Of a stretch of 64,000 nt of DNA, positions 26,598 through 36,400 are shown piece after piece. A program made the translations under genes and the position numbers. Each line of letters starts with the position of its first letter. The stretch's first letter is position 1. The stretch is from Kitasatospora sp. CB01950 (GTDB lineage: Bacteria > Actinomycetota > Actinomycetes > Streptomycetales > Streptomycetaceae): assembly GCF_001905465.1 (NCBI RefSeq), contig NZ_LISX01000004.1, forward strand, positions 307,667-371,666. The letters run 5' to 3'. The notes beneath the pieces are model-generated. The model made no database searches. It was not told where the DNA came from and worked only from the letters and a program-made list of their open reading frames with translations.

Positions 26598-27608
26598 TCA
26601 GGCGGGGGCGTCCTCGGCGGCGGCCAGCCAGCCGAGGGCGGCGACCTGGATGCCGGCCTGGAAGCGGCTGCGGGCGTCCATCCGGACCATCAGGTCGGCC
26701 ATCATCCGGCGGACGGTGCGCAGCGAGACGCCGAGGCGTTGGCCGGCGCGCTCGTCGGTGAGTCCTTCGGCGAGCAGGCGCAGCAGTTCGCGTTCCTGGC
26801 CGGTGAGGCCGTGCGGGTCGCGCCGGTCGGGTTCGCCGAGCGGGCGGGCGTGGTCCCAGACCTGGTCGAACAGGGCACGCAGGGCGGCGACCACGCCGGG
26901 GCTCTGCAGCAGGACGGCGCCCTTGCGGGGGTCCTCGGGGTCGATCGGGACGATGGCGGTGGAGTTGTCGACGACGATCATGCGCAGCGGCAGCGTGGGC
27001 GCGGTGCGGACGGCGCCGCCGAGGCCGTGCAGCCAGCGGGCGTACTGGACGGTGGCGGGGTCGTTGCGGACGCTGTCCTGGTAGACGGTGCGCATTCGGA
27101 CGCCGCGTTCCAGGGTCTCCTGGTCGAGGGTGCGGCTGGCCTCCATGACCTGGGCGGGCTGCGGGCCGCCGGGGGCGAAGGAGAGCACTTCGGCGGTGGC
27201 GTCGGAGGCGAGCTGGATCAGCCGGTCGCGGACCTGGTCGAGGCTGACGAGCATTTCGATGCCGCGTTGTTCGCCGGGCGCGTGCAGGCTGGCGTACTCG
27301 GCGATCAGGCCGGCCATGGCGGAGCGGCTGCGTTCCATCTCGCGCTGGCGGCGGGCGGCCTCGGCCTCCTGGTGGGCGAGCAGGGCGGCGAGTCCGCGTT
27401 CGGGGTTGACGGCGCGCCAGCGGGTGCCGCAGCTGGTGGGGCGGGTGAGGGCGAGGTCGGCGAGGCGGTCGAGGGCGTCGCAGACGTCGGTCTCGGTGCA
27501 GTCGAGGTGGCCGGCGAGGCCGCCGGTGTCGAGGTCGGGGTGCAGCAGCATCGCCCGGTAGACGGCTTCGCCGAAGGCGTCGAGTCCGATCGGGCCGCCG
27601 GCGGTCAA
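26598..27608 (-). CDS. LuxR-family regulator with TrmB-like N-terminal part
   Basis: 336 residues. Residues 1-80 look like a winged helix that senses by cascade (LDAFGEAVYRAMLLHP, then ETDVCDALDRLADLALTR), followed by a coiled helix and a PLD/TrmB-like effector domain with FAPGGPQ. The C-terminus is a LuxR helix-turn-helix (LTGQERELLRLLAEGLTDERAG, then RTVRRMMADLM). No receiver domain, so it is an orphan regulator of the large Streptomyces family found near secondary-metabolite and differentiation genes. The assigned start is TTG at 27608 and is uncertain. Confidence 0.75.
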   Translation of the reverse strand: MTAGGPIGLDAFGEAVYRAMLLHPDLDTGGLAGHLDCTETDVCDALDRLADLALTRPTSCGTRWRAVNPERGLAALLAHQEAEAARRQREMERSRSAMAGLIAEYASLHAPGEQRGIEMLVSLDQVRDRLIQLASDATAEVLSFAPGGPQPAQVMEASRTLDQETLERGVRMRTVYQDSVRNDPATVQYARWLHGLGGAVRTAPTLPLRMIVVDNSTAIVPIDPEDPRKGAVLLQSPGVVAALRALFDQVWDHARPLGEPDRRDPHGLTGQERELLRLLAEGLTDERAGQRLGVSLRTVRRMMADLMVRMDARSRFQAGIQVAALGWLAAAEDAPA

Positions 27609-27741
27609 CGGGCGGTCTTCCGGGTGTCCTGTCCGGTGGCGGTGCGGATCGCTCTGTTCATTTCGGCCTCCAAAGCGCCGTTCTCGGCGCGCTGCCCCCG
27701 GGTTGGCGTTCCTGATCGGGCGTCAGGTTAGCGCCGCCCTG

Positions 27742-27759
27742 GTCAGTTATAGAACTGAC
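27742..27759. promoter_or_regulatory. Perfect inverted repeat upstream of the LuxR regulator
   Basis: GTCAGTT-ATAG-AACTGAC, 7-base arms in an AT-richer setting, about 135 bases upstream of the LuxR gene and 130 bases before the next rightward gene. A plausible operator in the divergent region. Confidence 0.4.
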
Positions 27760-27888
27760 TTGCGGAGATTCTGTCGGACAGGTGGCCGAACAGTGAAGGG
27801 TGCCGGGCAACTGTCATTTTCGTGCCATGCGGATATCTGTCACCCGTGACACGGTCCGGCGGGGGCCCGGGTTTGTCACGCTGGGGAG

Positions 27889-28221
27889 GTGTATGCGATC
27901 CGTCTGGAGCTGATCCCGCCGCGGCCCGTCCAGGGCGGGCCGGCGTTGGAGGCCGGTGCCGGTCCGGTCCGGCTGGCCCTGACCCGGCTGCCGCTGGACG
28001 GGGCCAGGGTCTGTCACGCCCGGGTGCTGGCCGGGCCGGACGGGCTGGCGGCGGTGTGTTTCCTGACGGCCTCTTCGCTGCTGGCGGCGGAACGGGCGCT
28101 GCGTTCGGGCGTGGGTGCGCTGGCGGAGCCGGGCGGGCCGTTGGCGGGCTGGTCGGTGGTGCGCTGCGAGGCCGATCCGTGGATCGCGCTCGGCATGGGG
28201 CTGGCCCGCGCGAGGAGTTGA
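27889..28221 (+). CDS. Hypothetical protein (110 residues)
   Basis: Starts at GTG 27889 (YAIRLELIPPRP), with the purine-rich GGGGAG abutting the start, so the start is not certain. Contains one beta-rich, mildly hydrophobic domain with CHARVL, AAVCFLTASSLL and VVRCEADPWIA; three Cys and no membrane segment. I do not recognise the family. It lies between the two LuxR-type regulators and upstream of a small exported protein. Confidence 0.45.
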   Translation: MYAIRLELIPPRPVQGGPALEAGAGPVRLALTRLPLDGARVCHARVLAGPDGLAAVCFLTASSLLAAERALRSGVGALAEPGGPLAGWSVVRCEADPWIALGMGLARARS

Positions 28222-28469
28222 CGGCCGCCCGGACAGGCCCTGGGGGTGGTGGCCGTTCGGTGTCACGGCACTCTGGTGCCAGCTCCGGGTGCTGACGCGG
28301 GGGTGCCCGGCGGGCCACTCTTGGTGATGTCGGCAGGACGGCGGTGCGAGACCGCGGGAGCAGCCCCCGGCGGGGGCCGCGAATCGCACCAGTACCTGAC
28401 TGCCGTTCACACCACAGGCCCCGGCGGCAGCCCGGGGATCGGTTGAATGCGAGAGGATCGGGCACTCCC

Positions 28470-28736
28470 ATGACGCTGAACATCCGTTTTGTCACGATTG
28501 CCGCTCTGGGCGCGATGCTGGTGGGCGGCATCGCCACCGCCGCCGAGTTGACGGGCCCGACCCGGCCGGGCGCGGTGGTCACGGCGGACGGCGCCGTCGT
28601 GGGCGGGCCGCAGTCGCCGGCGGACGCCGGCGCGCAGGCGATCGTGGTCGGGCCGACCCCGGCGCCCACCCCGTCGCCGTCGGGCAGCCCGACCTCGACC
28701 GAGCCGCCGCACTCGGACACCTGGGGCTGGGGCTGA
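28470..28736 (+). CDS. Small exported protein, Pro/Ser-rich, ending in WGWG
   Basis: 88 residues from ATG 28470. A signal peptide-like start (FVTIAALGAMLVGGIATAAE, cleavage likely after TAA) gives a mature peptide of about 62 residues that is Val/Ala/Gly-rich, then a TPAPTPSPSGSP linker, ending HSDTWGWG. No Cys. The gene lies 34 bases before the NarL-like regulator gene on the same strand and is probably cotranscribed. Similar small secreted proteins before LuxR regulators occur in Streptomyces but have no known function. Confidence 0.5.
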   Translation: MTLNIRFVTIAALGAMLVGGIATAAELTGPTRPGAVVTADGAVVGGPQSPADAGAQAIVVGPTPAPTPSPSGSPTSTEPPHSDTWGWG

Positions 28737-28770
28737 CCGGGCCGGGCGACAGAGCCGGGGAGGTGTCCGG

Positions 28771-29466
28771 ATGACCACCGCACTGGAACGCCCGCTGGTG
28801 CAGCGGGCCCTGTCCCCGCAGTTCCCGCTCGCCGCGACAGCGGCGGCGGCGAGCCCGACCCGGGTGCTGCTGGCCGACCGGCACCACCTGTTCCGTTCGG
28901 GGCTGGGGGCGTTGCTGGACCGGGAGGAGGACCTCGCGGTGGTCGCCGAGGCGGTCGGCGGCGAGGAGGCCGCGGCGGCGGCTCCCGGGGTGCGCCCGGC
29001 GGTCGCGGTGCTGGGCGTCGATCCGGAGCAGCCGGACCCGACGGCGGCGGCGCGGCGGCTGCAGCACGCCGTACCGGGCGCCGCGGTGCTGCTGCTGGTG
29101 CCGGCGCTGCCGCGGACGGCGCAGGACCGGCGGGCGCTGGTGGAGGGCGCGGCCGGGGTGCTGTTGAAGGACGTGCAGGCGCCGGCGTTGATCGCGGCGG
29201 TGCGCGAACTGGCCCGCGGCGGCCGGGTGTACGACCCGCGGCTGGTGCTGGAGGTGGTGCGCGGGGGCCAGTCGGGACCGCTCAGCCGCCGGGAGCTCGC
29301 GGTGCTGGGCGAGATCGCCGAGGGCAGCACGGTGCAGGAGGCCGCGGCGGCGCTGTCGCTGTCGCCGGGGACGGTGCGCAACTACGTGTCGGCGGCGATC
29401 GCCAAGACCGGTGCGCGCAACCGGTGCGACGCGATCCGGATCGCCCGCGAGTGCGGCTGGCTGTAG
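28771..29466 (+). CDS. NarL-like LuxR regulator with degenerate receiver domain
   Basis: 231 residues. The receiver-like domain (about 30-155) begins RVLLADRHHLFRSGLGALL, where the acidic pair DD is reduced to D-R, and the phospho-acceptor position reads VAVLGVDP instead of a strand ending in Asp, so normal phosphorylation is unlikely. The C-terminus is a LuxR helix-turn-helix (LSRRELAVLGEIAEGSTVQE, then SPGTVRNYVSAAIAKTGARN). Such atypical regulators are common in actinomycete antibiotic and RiPP clusters and may respond to ligands. It faces the RiPP operon across a shared terminator and is a candidate cluster regulator. Confidence 0.8.
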   Translation: MTTALERPLVQRALSPQFPLAATAAAASPTRVLLADRHHLFRSGLGALLDREEDLAVVAEAVGGEEAAAAAPGVRPAVAVLGVDPEQPDPTAAARRLQHAVPGAAVLLLVPALPRTAQDRRALVEGAAGVLLKDVQAPALIAAVRELARGGRVYDPRLVLEVVRGGQSGPLSRRELAVLGEIAEGSTVQEAAAALSLSPGTVRNYVSAAIAKTGARNRCDAIRIARECGWL

Positions 29467-29500
29467 GCGCCGCCGAGAAGAGAACACGCAGACCCGCCGA

Positions 29501-29529
29501 CGACCCGTCAGATTCCCGCTGACGGGTCG
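29501..29529. terminator. Bidirectional terminator between regulator and RiPP operon
   Basis: A perfect 11-base-pair stem (29501-29511 with 29519-29529) between the converging NarL-like gene and sagB-like gene. Confidence 0.75.
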
Positions 29530-29575
29530 CAGGCATGCGCGCTTACGGACGGACGGGGCCTCGGAAAGGCTCGCT

Positions 29576-31093
29576 TCAGAAGGTCTCGCCGAGTCCCTCC
29601 CCGGCGCGGGCGGCGTCGACCACGTCGGCGAAGCCGTGCGCGGTGCGGGGCACGTCGGCGGGGCGGCTGCCGATCAGGAACTCGCCGACGGAGGATTCGG
29701 CGGTCCAGTCGAGGCCGAGGGCGCGGGCGGCGGCGTCGGTGTCGCCGGAGCCGAGTCCGCAGGGGGCCAGGCCCATGGCGGTGGCCACCAGGTAGAGGGT
29801 CTGGTAGAGCACGCCGACGTGCTTGAGGGTCAGCGCGTAGGCGATCTGGCTGTACTTCCAGGAGAGTCGGCCGAACCGGCTGGTGACGGTGAGCAGCACC
29901 TGCGGGTCGACGGTGCAGGCGGTGGCCCGCCAGGCCGCGGTGACGAGTTCGCTGAACGCCGTCTCCTCGCCGGGGTGTTGGAACGGCCGGGGGCGCAGCC
30001 GGTGGGCCGCGGCGTCGTACCGGTAGACGCCGGGTTCGAGGCCGACGCACTTGACCACCGAGAGGTAGATCTCCAGTTCGCCGGTGGCGCCGCCGGCCGG
30101 GTAGGGGCGTTCGACGCCGTCGTAGCCGTGCGGGTCGGCGGGGTCGCCGGGGATGACGCGGCGGACCCGGGCCACCCGGTAGAGCAGTTCGGCGAGTTGG
30201 TCGAGGGTGACGGGGGTCTCGGCGTAGGAGCGGACCGAGCGGCGGCCTTCCAGGACTTCGCTGAGGGCGGGGTCGCGGGCGACCACGGTGTCCCAGTCGG
30301 GGACGGGCAGGTCGATGCCTTCGGACTCCTCGCGGGCGCCGGGGCCGGAGACGGCGGGCAGTTGCGGGACGTCCTGGTGGGCGAAGACGCCGCCGGTCGG
30401 GTAGTCGTGCCGGCCGGGGCGGCTGCGGGAGTGGAACAGCAGGTCGTGGAAGTCCCACAGCGGGGCTTCGGCGCCCTGGCCGGCGTCCAGGAAGCCGCCG
30501 CCGGCGAGCAGTCCGGCCAGCGCCTCGCCCTCGGCGGCGGACATGCCGGCCAGCAGGGCGGCGTCCTCGGCGGTGCGGGAGGCGCTGAGGGCGGCGACGA
30601 AGGCCCCGGCGGCGGCCCGGTGGAGGACCAGCCGGAACGGCGCCATCGGGGATTCGAGGACGCAGGACTCGCCGTGGCCGTCCGGGAGCCGGCGCAGGTA
30701 GGCGAACCGGGAGAGCACCAACTGGCCGGTGGGGCGGGCGAATCCGGGCAGGGCGGCGGCGCGGGCGATCGGCACGGCGGTGGCCAGCGGGTCGCCGAGC
30801 GGGCCGGTGACGGTGGTGGTGACCAGGTACGGGAAGCGTTCGAGGAGCTTGAGCAGCCGGACCTGGTCGAGGGCGAGTTCGTCCAGGTCGGCGTCGGTGC
30901 GGGTGAGTTCGGCGAGTGCGGCGACGGTGCGCTCGCCGAGGGCGTGGACGCGCTGGCGGCCCCACGGGTGGGCGAGTTCGACGTCGGCGCCCTGGGCGGT
31001 GACGTCGACCTCGGGGCGCAGGCGGAGCAGCCGGCGGAGCGGTCGGTGGCCTCCGGTGGTGGCGACGGGTGGCAGGTGGTCGATGACGGTCAT
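29576..31093 (-). CDS. SagB/ThcOx-type azoline dehydrogenase (RiPP cluster)
   Basis: 505 residues from ATG 31093 (GGGGAGG six bases upstream). The first 240 residues are a winged/peptide-binding region common in the family; the second half is an FMN nitroreductase-fold domain: GRRSVRSYAETPVTLDQLAE, a long GGATGELEIYLSVVKCVGLEPGVYRYDA stretch split by strands, WKYSQIAYALTLKHVGVLYQ, and GLAPCGLGSGD. SagB-type enzymes oxidise azolines to thiazoles/oxazoles. WKY may be the Lys-Tyr pair reported as essential in characterised members. Last gene of the RiPP operon, 53 bases after the cyclodehydratase. Confidence 0.88.
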   Translation of the reverse strand: MTVIDHLPPVATTGGHRPLRRLLRLRPEVDVTAQGADVELAHPWGRQRVHALGERTVAALAELTRTDADLDELALDQVRLLKLLERFPYLVTTTVTGPLGDPLATAVPIARAAALPGFARPTGQLVLSRFAYLRRLPDGHGESCVLESPMAPFRLVLHRAAAGAFVAALSASRTAEDAALLAGMSAAEGEALAGLLAGGGFLDAGQGAEAPLWDFHDLLFHSRSRPGRHDYPTGGVFAHQDVPQLPAVSGPGAREESEGIDLPVPDWDTVVARDPALSEVLEGRRSVRSYAETPVTLDQLAELLYRVARVRRVIPGDPADPHGYDGVERPYPAGGATGELEIYLSVVKCVGLEPGVYRYDAAAHRLRPRPFQHPGEETAFSELVTAAWRATACTVDPQVLLTVTSRFGRLSWKYSQIAYALTLKHVGVLYQTLYLVATAMGLAPCGLGSGDTDAAARALGLDWTAESSVGEFLIGSRPADVPRTAHGFADVVDAARAGEGLGETF

Positions 31094-31146
31094 GGGTACC
31101 TCCCCGGGTGGGCGGGGCAGCCGGGCCCGGCTGCCCCGCACGTCGG

Positions 31147-33414
31147 TCAGATGAAGATCGGGATCGGGTTGAGCGCGCTCTCCGGGGTCGGGGTGTCCAG
31201 CCAGCCGAGCCGGACGGGGACGTCGTAGAGCCGGCCCGGCGCGAAGCGGGCCCAGAAGTGCCGCATGCCGGGGACGATCACCCGGGCGACGGGCAGGCCG
31301 ACGTCGGGGCGGGTCTGGTCGGCCACCAGGAACTCCATGCCGTGGTCCTCGACGATCCGCTGGACGAGTGCCAGGTCGTCGGCGAGGTCGGCGCCGGCCA
31401 GCGGCAGCCAGGAGGCGGGGGTGGAGCGCGGGGCGTTCGGGTCGGGCAGCAGGTAGGGCTGGTTGGCGACGGTGGCGGTGGTCCACCAGGCCTTCTGCTC
31501 GGGGTCGGCGCCCGCGTAGGTGACCCGCCCGTGCTCGTCGCCGGCGACGGGGCCGAGGAACTGGTTCATCTCGGTGAGCGCCCGGGTGAGCGCGATGTGC
31601 GGGTCGAGGTGCGCGCCGAACGCGATCAGCACGTCCTCGTTGGTGCCGGAGCCGGGCTTCGCGTCGAGCCGGCGGGAGAACGCGCCGACCACCGGGATGC
31701 CGAAGTCGGCGGTCAGGTCGAGCGCCCAGATCTCCCGGCGCAGGCCGCGGTAGACCTCGCGCAGCTGGTCGATGTACGGGTCGCCGAAGGCGTCGAGGTC
31801 GATGCCGGGGCGCTGCACGCGGTTGTACCACCAGAGCGCGACGGCGTCGCGTTCGACGAGTTCGAGGAAGCCCTGCAGGACGGCGTCCTCGAAGGAGGTG
31901 CCGGCGGCGCAGCCGTTGGAGTCGCCGGCGGCGTAGAACCGGCCGCGGTGCCGGTAGCCGTAGTACATGGCCTGGGTGGGCAGCCAGCGGTGGCGCTGTT
32001 CGGTCAGCGACCAGGCCGGGGACCACTCGATCGGGTCGTCGGTGCGGAACGGCACGGGGACGACGTTGAACATCGACTGCTTGACGTTCCAGCGGTCGCG
32101 TTCGGCATACTGCTTGGCGGAGTACAGCAGGGTGCGTTCGGGGTGGACGGCGGCGTCGCCGAGTTCGGCGAAGGTGGCGAGGCGGCGGGCCTCGTCGCCC
32201 TGGAAGACGCCGGAGAAGCGTTCCATGGCCTCGCCGAGCGCGGAGGCCCGGGCCTGGACGTCGGTGCGGCCCTTGCCGCAGCTGACCGAGCGCAGGCCGG
32301 TGCGCAGCTGCTTGAGGTCGCCGCTCTGCCGGGACAGGTTCTGCCCGGAGACGTAGACCCGCAGGCCGGTGGGGGTGCGGGCGGCGGGGACGAGGGTGGT
32401 GACGACGCCGGTGACCGGGCTGAGCTGGGGGCGGTACTTCTCCAGCATGTCCTCGGGCGAGGCGGAGCGGTGGCCGCCGTCGGCGGTGAACGCCTTGGGG
32501 CGGGGCTCGAAGCGGACGGGTTCCAGCTGGCGGCGGGTCATCATCGCGTCGTCGCCGCAGGAGGCGCACTGCGGGCGGCGGACCAGGACGTGCTTCTCGC
32601 TCTCCAGCAGCACGGTGTCCAAGGTGGTGACGGCGGGCTGCGACGGGCGGGCGCCGGCCAGCCACTTGGCGGTCTCCAGGGCGGCGAGCTGGGTGCCGAG
32701 GGCGAGGGTGGCGGGCAGGTGGGCGCCGGCGGTGGAAATCGGCTCGTCCTGGCCGAGGCGGTGCTGCAGGTAGCTGAGCGACTGCCGGTTGGCGGACAGC
32801 CGGTGCGCCAGGCACTCCCAGCAGCCGGTGCCGTCCACGCCGGGGACGTCGGGGGTGAACACCGGGCCGACCCAGACGATGGAGCCGACCGGGCGGGCCA
32901 GCAGCCAGGGGCGGCCGTCGGCGAGGGCCTGCCGGTTGCGGTCGGCGAGGCCGGGGTGCAGGTAGTCCTCGGTGAGGGCGACGGTGAACGCGGCGTCCTG
33001 GTCGACGGTCACGCCGGCGGCGGTGAGCGCGGCCAGGAACGGGGCGGTGTCCAGTTCGCCGTAGACCTCGATGCGGACTCGCGCGCCGCGCAGCGCGGTC
33101 ATCGCGGCGTCGCCGTCCTGTCCGGCCATCTCGAAGAAGGCCGCACCGGGCCGGTCGGTGGCCGGGTCGGCGGCGGTGACCCAGCCGCCGGCCCGCAGCT
33201 TGTCGACGCCCGCGTCGACCTTGTCGGCGGGGACGACGCCGTCGAGGGCGGCGCCGATCTGTTCAGCCGTACGGGTGCCGTCCAACAGCGGGGCGAGGGC
33301 CTGGGCGAGCCGGCCGTCGACCACCGAGACGCCGCGCTCGGAGACCAGGTAGACGGCCTCGCCGTCGACCACGTACGGGGTGAAGTGGCGTTTGAAGCCG
33401 ATGAGTTCGGACAT
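31147..33414 (-). CDS. E1-like/YcaO fusion cyclodehydratase (TOMM type)
   Basis: 755 residues. Residues 1-85 form a RiPP-recognition-like N-terminus (FTPYVVDGEAVYLVSERG), about 85-325 an E1-like domain with two CxxC pairs (GCWECL and QCASCG) for structural zinc, and about 370-755 a YcaO domain. The YcaO ATP-site helices are seen as LGEAMERFS and GFLELVERDAVALWW. Such fusions bind the leader peptide and use ATP to cyclise Ser/Thr/Cys to azolines. The C-terminus ends NPIPIFI, a shortened form of the Pro-rich tail important in family members. GAGGAG precedes ATG 33414; 29 bases separate it from the LanM gene. Confidence 0.92.
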   Translation of the reverse strand: MSELIGFKRHFTPYVVDGEAVYLVSERGVSVVDGRLAQALAPLLDGTRTAEQIGAALDGVVPADKVDAGVDKLRAGGWVTAADPATDRPGAAFFEMAGQDGDAAMTALRGARVRIEVYGELDTAPFLAALTAAGVTVDQDAAFTVALTEDYLHPGLADRNRQALADGRPWLLARPVGSIVWVGPVFTPDVPGVDGTGCWECLAHRLSANRQSLSYLQHRLGQDEPISTAGAHLPATLALGTQLAALETAKWLAGARPSQPAVTTLDTVLLESEKHVLVRRPQCASCGDDAMMTRRQLEPVRFEPRPKAFTADGGHRSASPEDMLEKYRPQLSPVTGVVTTLVPAARTPTGLRVYVSGQNLSRQSGDLKQLRTGLRSVSCGKGRTDVQARASALGEAMERFSGVFQGDEARRLATFAELGDAAVHPERTLLYSAKQYAERDRWNVKQSMFNVVPVPFRTDDPIEWSPAWSLTEQRHRWLPTQAMYYGYRHRGRFYAAGDSNGCAAGTSFEDAVLQGFLELVERDAVALWWYNRVQRPGIDLDAFGDPYIDQLREVYRGLRREIWALDLTADFGIPVVGAFSRRLDAKPGSGTNEDVLIAFGAHLDPHIALTRALTEMNQFLGPVAGDEHGRVTYAGADPEQKAWWTTATVANQPYLLPDPNAPRSTPASWLPLAGADLADDLALVQRIVEDHGMEFLVADQTRPDVGLPVARVIVPGMRHFWARFAPGRLYDVPVRLGWLDTPTPESALNPIPIFI

Positions 33415-33443
33415 GGCGGGGTACTCCTCGAAGCGGCGCGGGG

Positions 33444-36400
33444 TCAGCGCAGGGTGGCGAGCGGGGCGGCGGACGTGTCGTGCAGGCGCAGCAGCAGCAG
33501 GCCGACGGCGACGGTGCCGTCCAGCGCGCCGAGGTTGACGGCGTCGTGCGCGGCCCGGTCGGGGAACCAGGTGCCGTGCAGGCGGTGCCGGGTGAGCAGT
33601 TCGCGGACCATCAGCGCGGCGGCCTCGCGTCCGTCGTAGAACGGGCCGGGCAGCAGGGCCTCGGTGTTCTCGGGGGCCTCCGGCAGGGTGTGGACGAGTC
33701 CGGCCTCGGCGGCGGTGAGCGCCTCGGTGGCGGCGGACAGCAGGGCCCGGCCGGTGAGCGCGGCCAGTTCGGGGCCGGTGACGGGCGGGGCGAGTGCGCC
33801 CAGGTCGGCGCCGTCGACGGCGTCCGCGCCGAGCGAGACGGCGGTGTCCAGGCAGGCGAGGCGGCCCGCCCGGGTGGCGGTGGCGAAGCGGTGGGCGCGC
33901 AGCCGGTCCCGGACGGCCTCGGGGTCGGCGAGCAGCGCGGGGGCCTCGGCGACGGTGCGGGCGAGGGCGGCGGCGATCGAGTCGGCGCCGCCGAGGACGA
34001 GCTGCCGGAAGTCGAACGGGGCGTGTTCCTCGCCGAGCCGGGCGAGCGCGCCGGCGGCCAGGGTGCGGATCGCCCGGTCGGTGTCGGCGTGGCCGGCGCC
34101 GGCGGCGCGGCGCAGCCGGAGCAGGTTGAGCAGCAGGCCCGCGGTGCCGAGCGGCACGTCGCCGTGCGGGACCTTCGCGCGGCGGCCGGGCCGGTCGGAG
34201 GCGGATTCGGCGACCGAGAGCGCGCCGGGGACCAGGGCCCGGGCGGCGGCCAGGAAGTCGGGTTCGCCGAGCAGCAGTCCGCCGCGGGCCAGGCCGTGGA
34301 TGATCGCGCCGGGGCCGGCGAAGCCGCCGGGGACGGGTGCGCCGGAGGCCAGCCGGGAGTCGCCGGCGAAGGAGAACGCCCGCGGCTCGTTCGGGTCGAT
34401 CAGCGCGGCGGCCTCGGACAGCAGGCCGTGCGCGGCCCGGTGGAAGCGGGGCTCGCCGGTGGCGGACCAGAGTTCGGCGAGCAGCACGGCGATGCCGAGG
34501 GTGCCGGACACCAGGTCGGGGCCGAGCGCCTCGACCTGCCGCAGTCCGGTGCCGGGGTACCAGCTCTGGCCGAGCCAGCCGGTGGGCCGCCGGTCGGCGA
34601 GGATCCGGTCGCCGAGCGCGGTGGCGGCCGTCAACAGCTCGCCGGGGGTGGGCGGTTCGGCGGCGTGTGCCTGACGCGGCACCGGCGGGCGGACGGCCGG
34701 GTCCGGGACAGGCTGTCCGGGGGCCTGCTCGGTGCCGGCCCGGGCGGCGTCGACGCAGCCGGACAGCACGGCGACGTGCGCGTCCAGGTCGAAGCCGTCG
34801 AGTTCGGCGACCCGCTGCTGGAGGCGCTTCCAGCCGGTGGACTGGAAGTGTCCGGGGATCTCCCGACCGTCGGCGGTGAACACCGAGGAGGAGGTGGTCA
34901 GCGAGCGGAAGAACGGGATGTCGAAGGTGCGGAACGAGTCGAGTTCGGCGAGCACCACCTCCAGCAGGTCGCTGCGGGCGGCGTCCCCGGCGCGGGCGAC
35001 GACGGCACCGCGCAGCGCGCCGGCGATGACCGTCTCGCGGGTGGCGCCGTCGTCCAGCGCGAGCGGGCTGGTGGAGGCCCGCAGGATCTTGTAGCCGTCC
35101 CAGGTGTGCCGCCAGATGTAGCGCACCCAGACGCCCCGGAAGCCGCTCAACGGCCCTTCGGGGTCGGCGAGTTCGCCGCGCAGGCGGTGCAGGGCGGCGT
35201 GCATCTCGCGGTAGCCGTCGACCACCTCCTCGGTGTACTGCCAGGGGTCGGCGGGCTGCCCGTCGTGCACCGGGCGGTACGGGGGCAGCGGCAGGGCGGG
35301 CACGCCCGGGGCGGTCTCCAGGCTGCCGACCCGGGACAGGCAGCCGATGTCGAGGGCGTCGGTGCGGCCGGCGGGCGTCCAGGCCTGGAAGGCCATCGCG
35401 GTGCGCACCACGGTGGTCTCCAGCTCGTCCAGCAGCCCGTGCTGGGCGGCGGTCAGCACCGGCGGGGCCTGCACCCGCGGGTACAGCAGGCACTCCAGGT
35501 CGATCAGCACCGGGTGCTCGCCGTCGGCGAGCAGGTTGTCCGCCCACAGGTCGCGGCCCTCCAGCAGCTGGACCAGGCGGATCGTCATGCCGAGGCGGCG
35601 GTAGAACCGGGCGAAGCCGGCCGGGTCGGCGCAGGGGCGGGACGGGACGAGCTCCTCCCAGCCGTAGTCGCCGGAGCAGTCGGCGCTCAGCGAGGCGGCG
35701 TGGCCGTCGTCGCCGCGGTCGGAGCGGACCACCACGGTGCGCAGCGGAAGGTCCAGCGTCAGTTCGGAGTTGAGGCGTTCGACCAGGCCGAGGAAGGCGG
35801 TGGCGTGCCGCATGTCCTTGGGCTTGTAGACCACGCCCGCGCCGTGTTCGAAGTGCAGCAGTGCCACCGAGCGGCCCTGGGCGTGCCGGTCGCCTGCGTC
35901 GCCGCGCACGGCGGCGAGGGCGCCCGGGTCGACGCCGTGCCACATCCGCCGGACGAGTTCCGTGCGGTCGGCGGCGAGCCGGGCGAACATCTCGGTGTAC
36001 ATCTCCTGCCACTGCCGGCAGACGGTGCCGACCAGGTAGGCGAGGGCGGGCAGCCGCTCCAGGCGGGCCAGCCAGCCGGCGACGGAGGCGTCCGGGCCGC
36101 CTTCGGCGTTCCACTCGGTGGCGCGCGGGCGGCCGGTGACGAGCTGGAACTCGTGGCAGAAGGTCAGGTTGCAGGCCTCGGTGAGCCGGCCGGTCAGGGT
36201 CTTCGCCAGGTCGGCGCGGGCGGCGTCGGCGACCGGGACGCCGAGGATCCCGCCGGGCCCGGTGGGCAGCAGGGCGTCGGCGGCGGCCGCGAACCCTGCG
36301 GTCAACGCGCCCGGCGCGGTGGCGGGTTCGGTCTGCTGGGCGCGGAGGAAGGCGGCCAGGGCGTGCGCCCAGGAGGGCAGCTTGCCCGGGTCGGCGAGGC

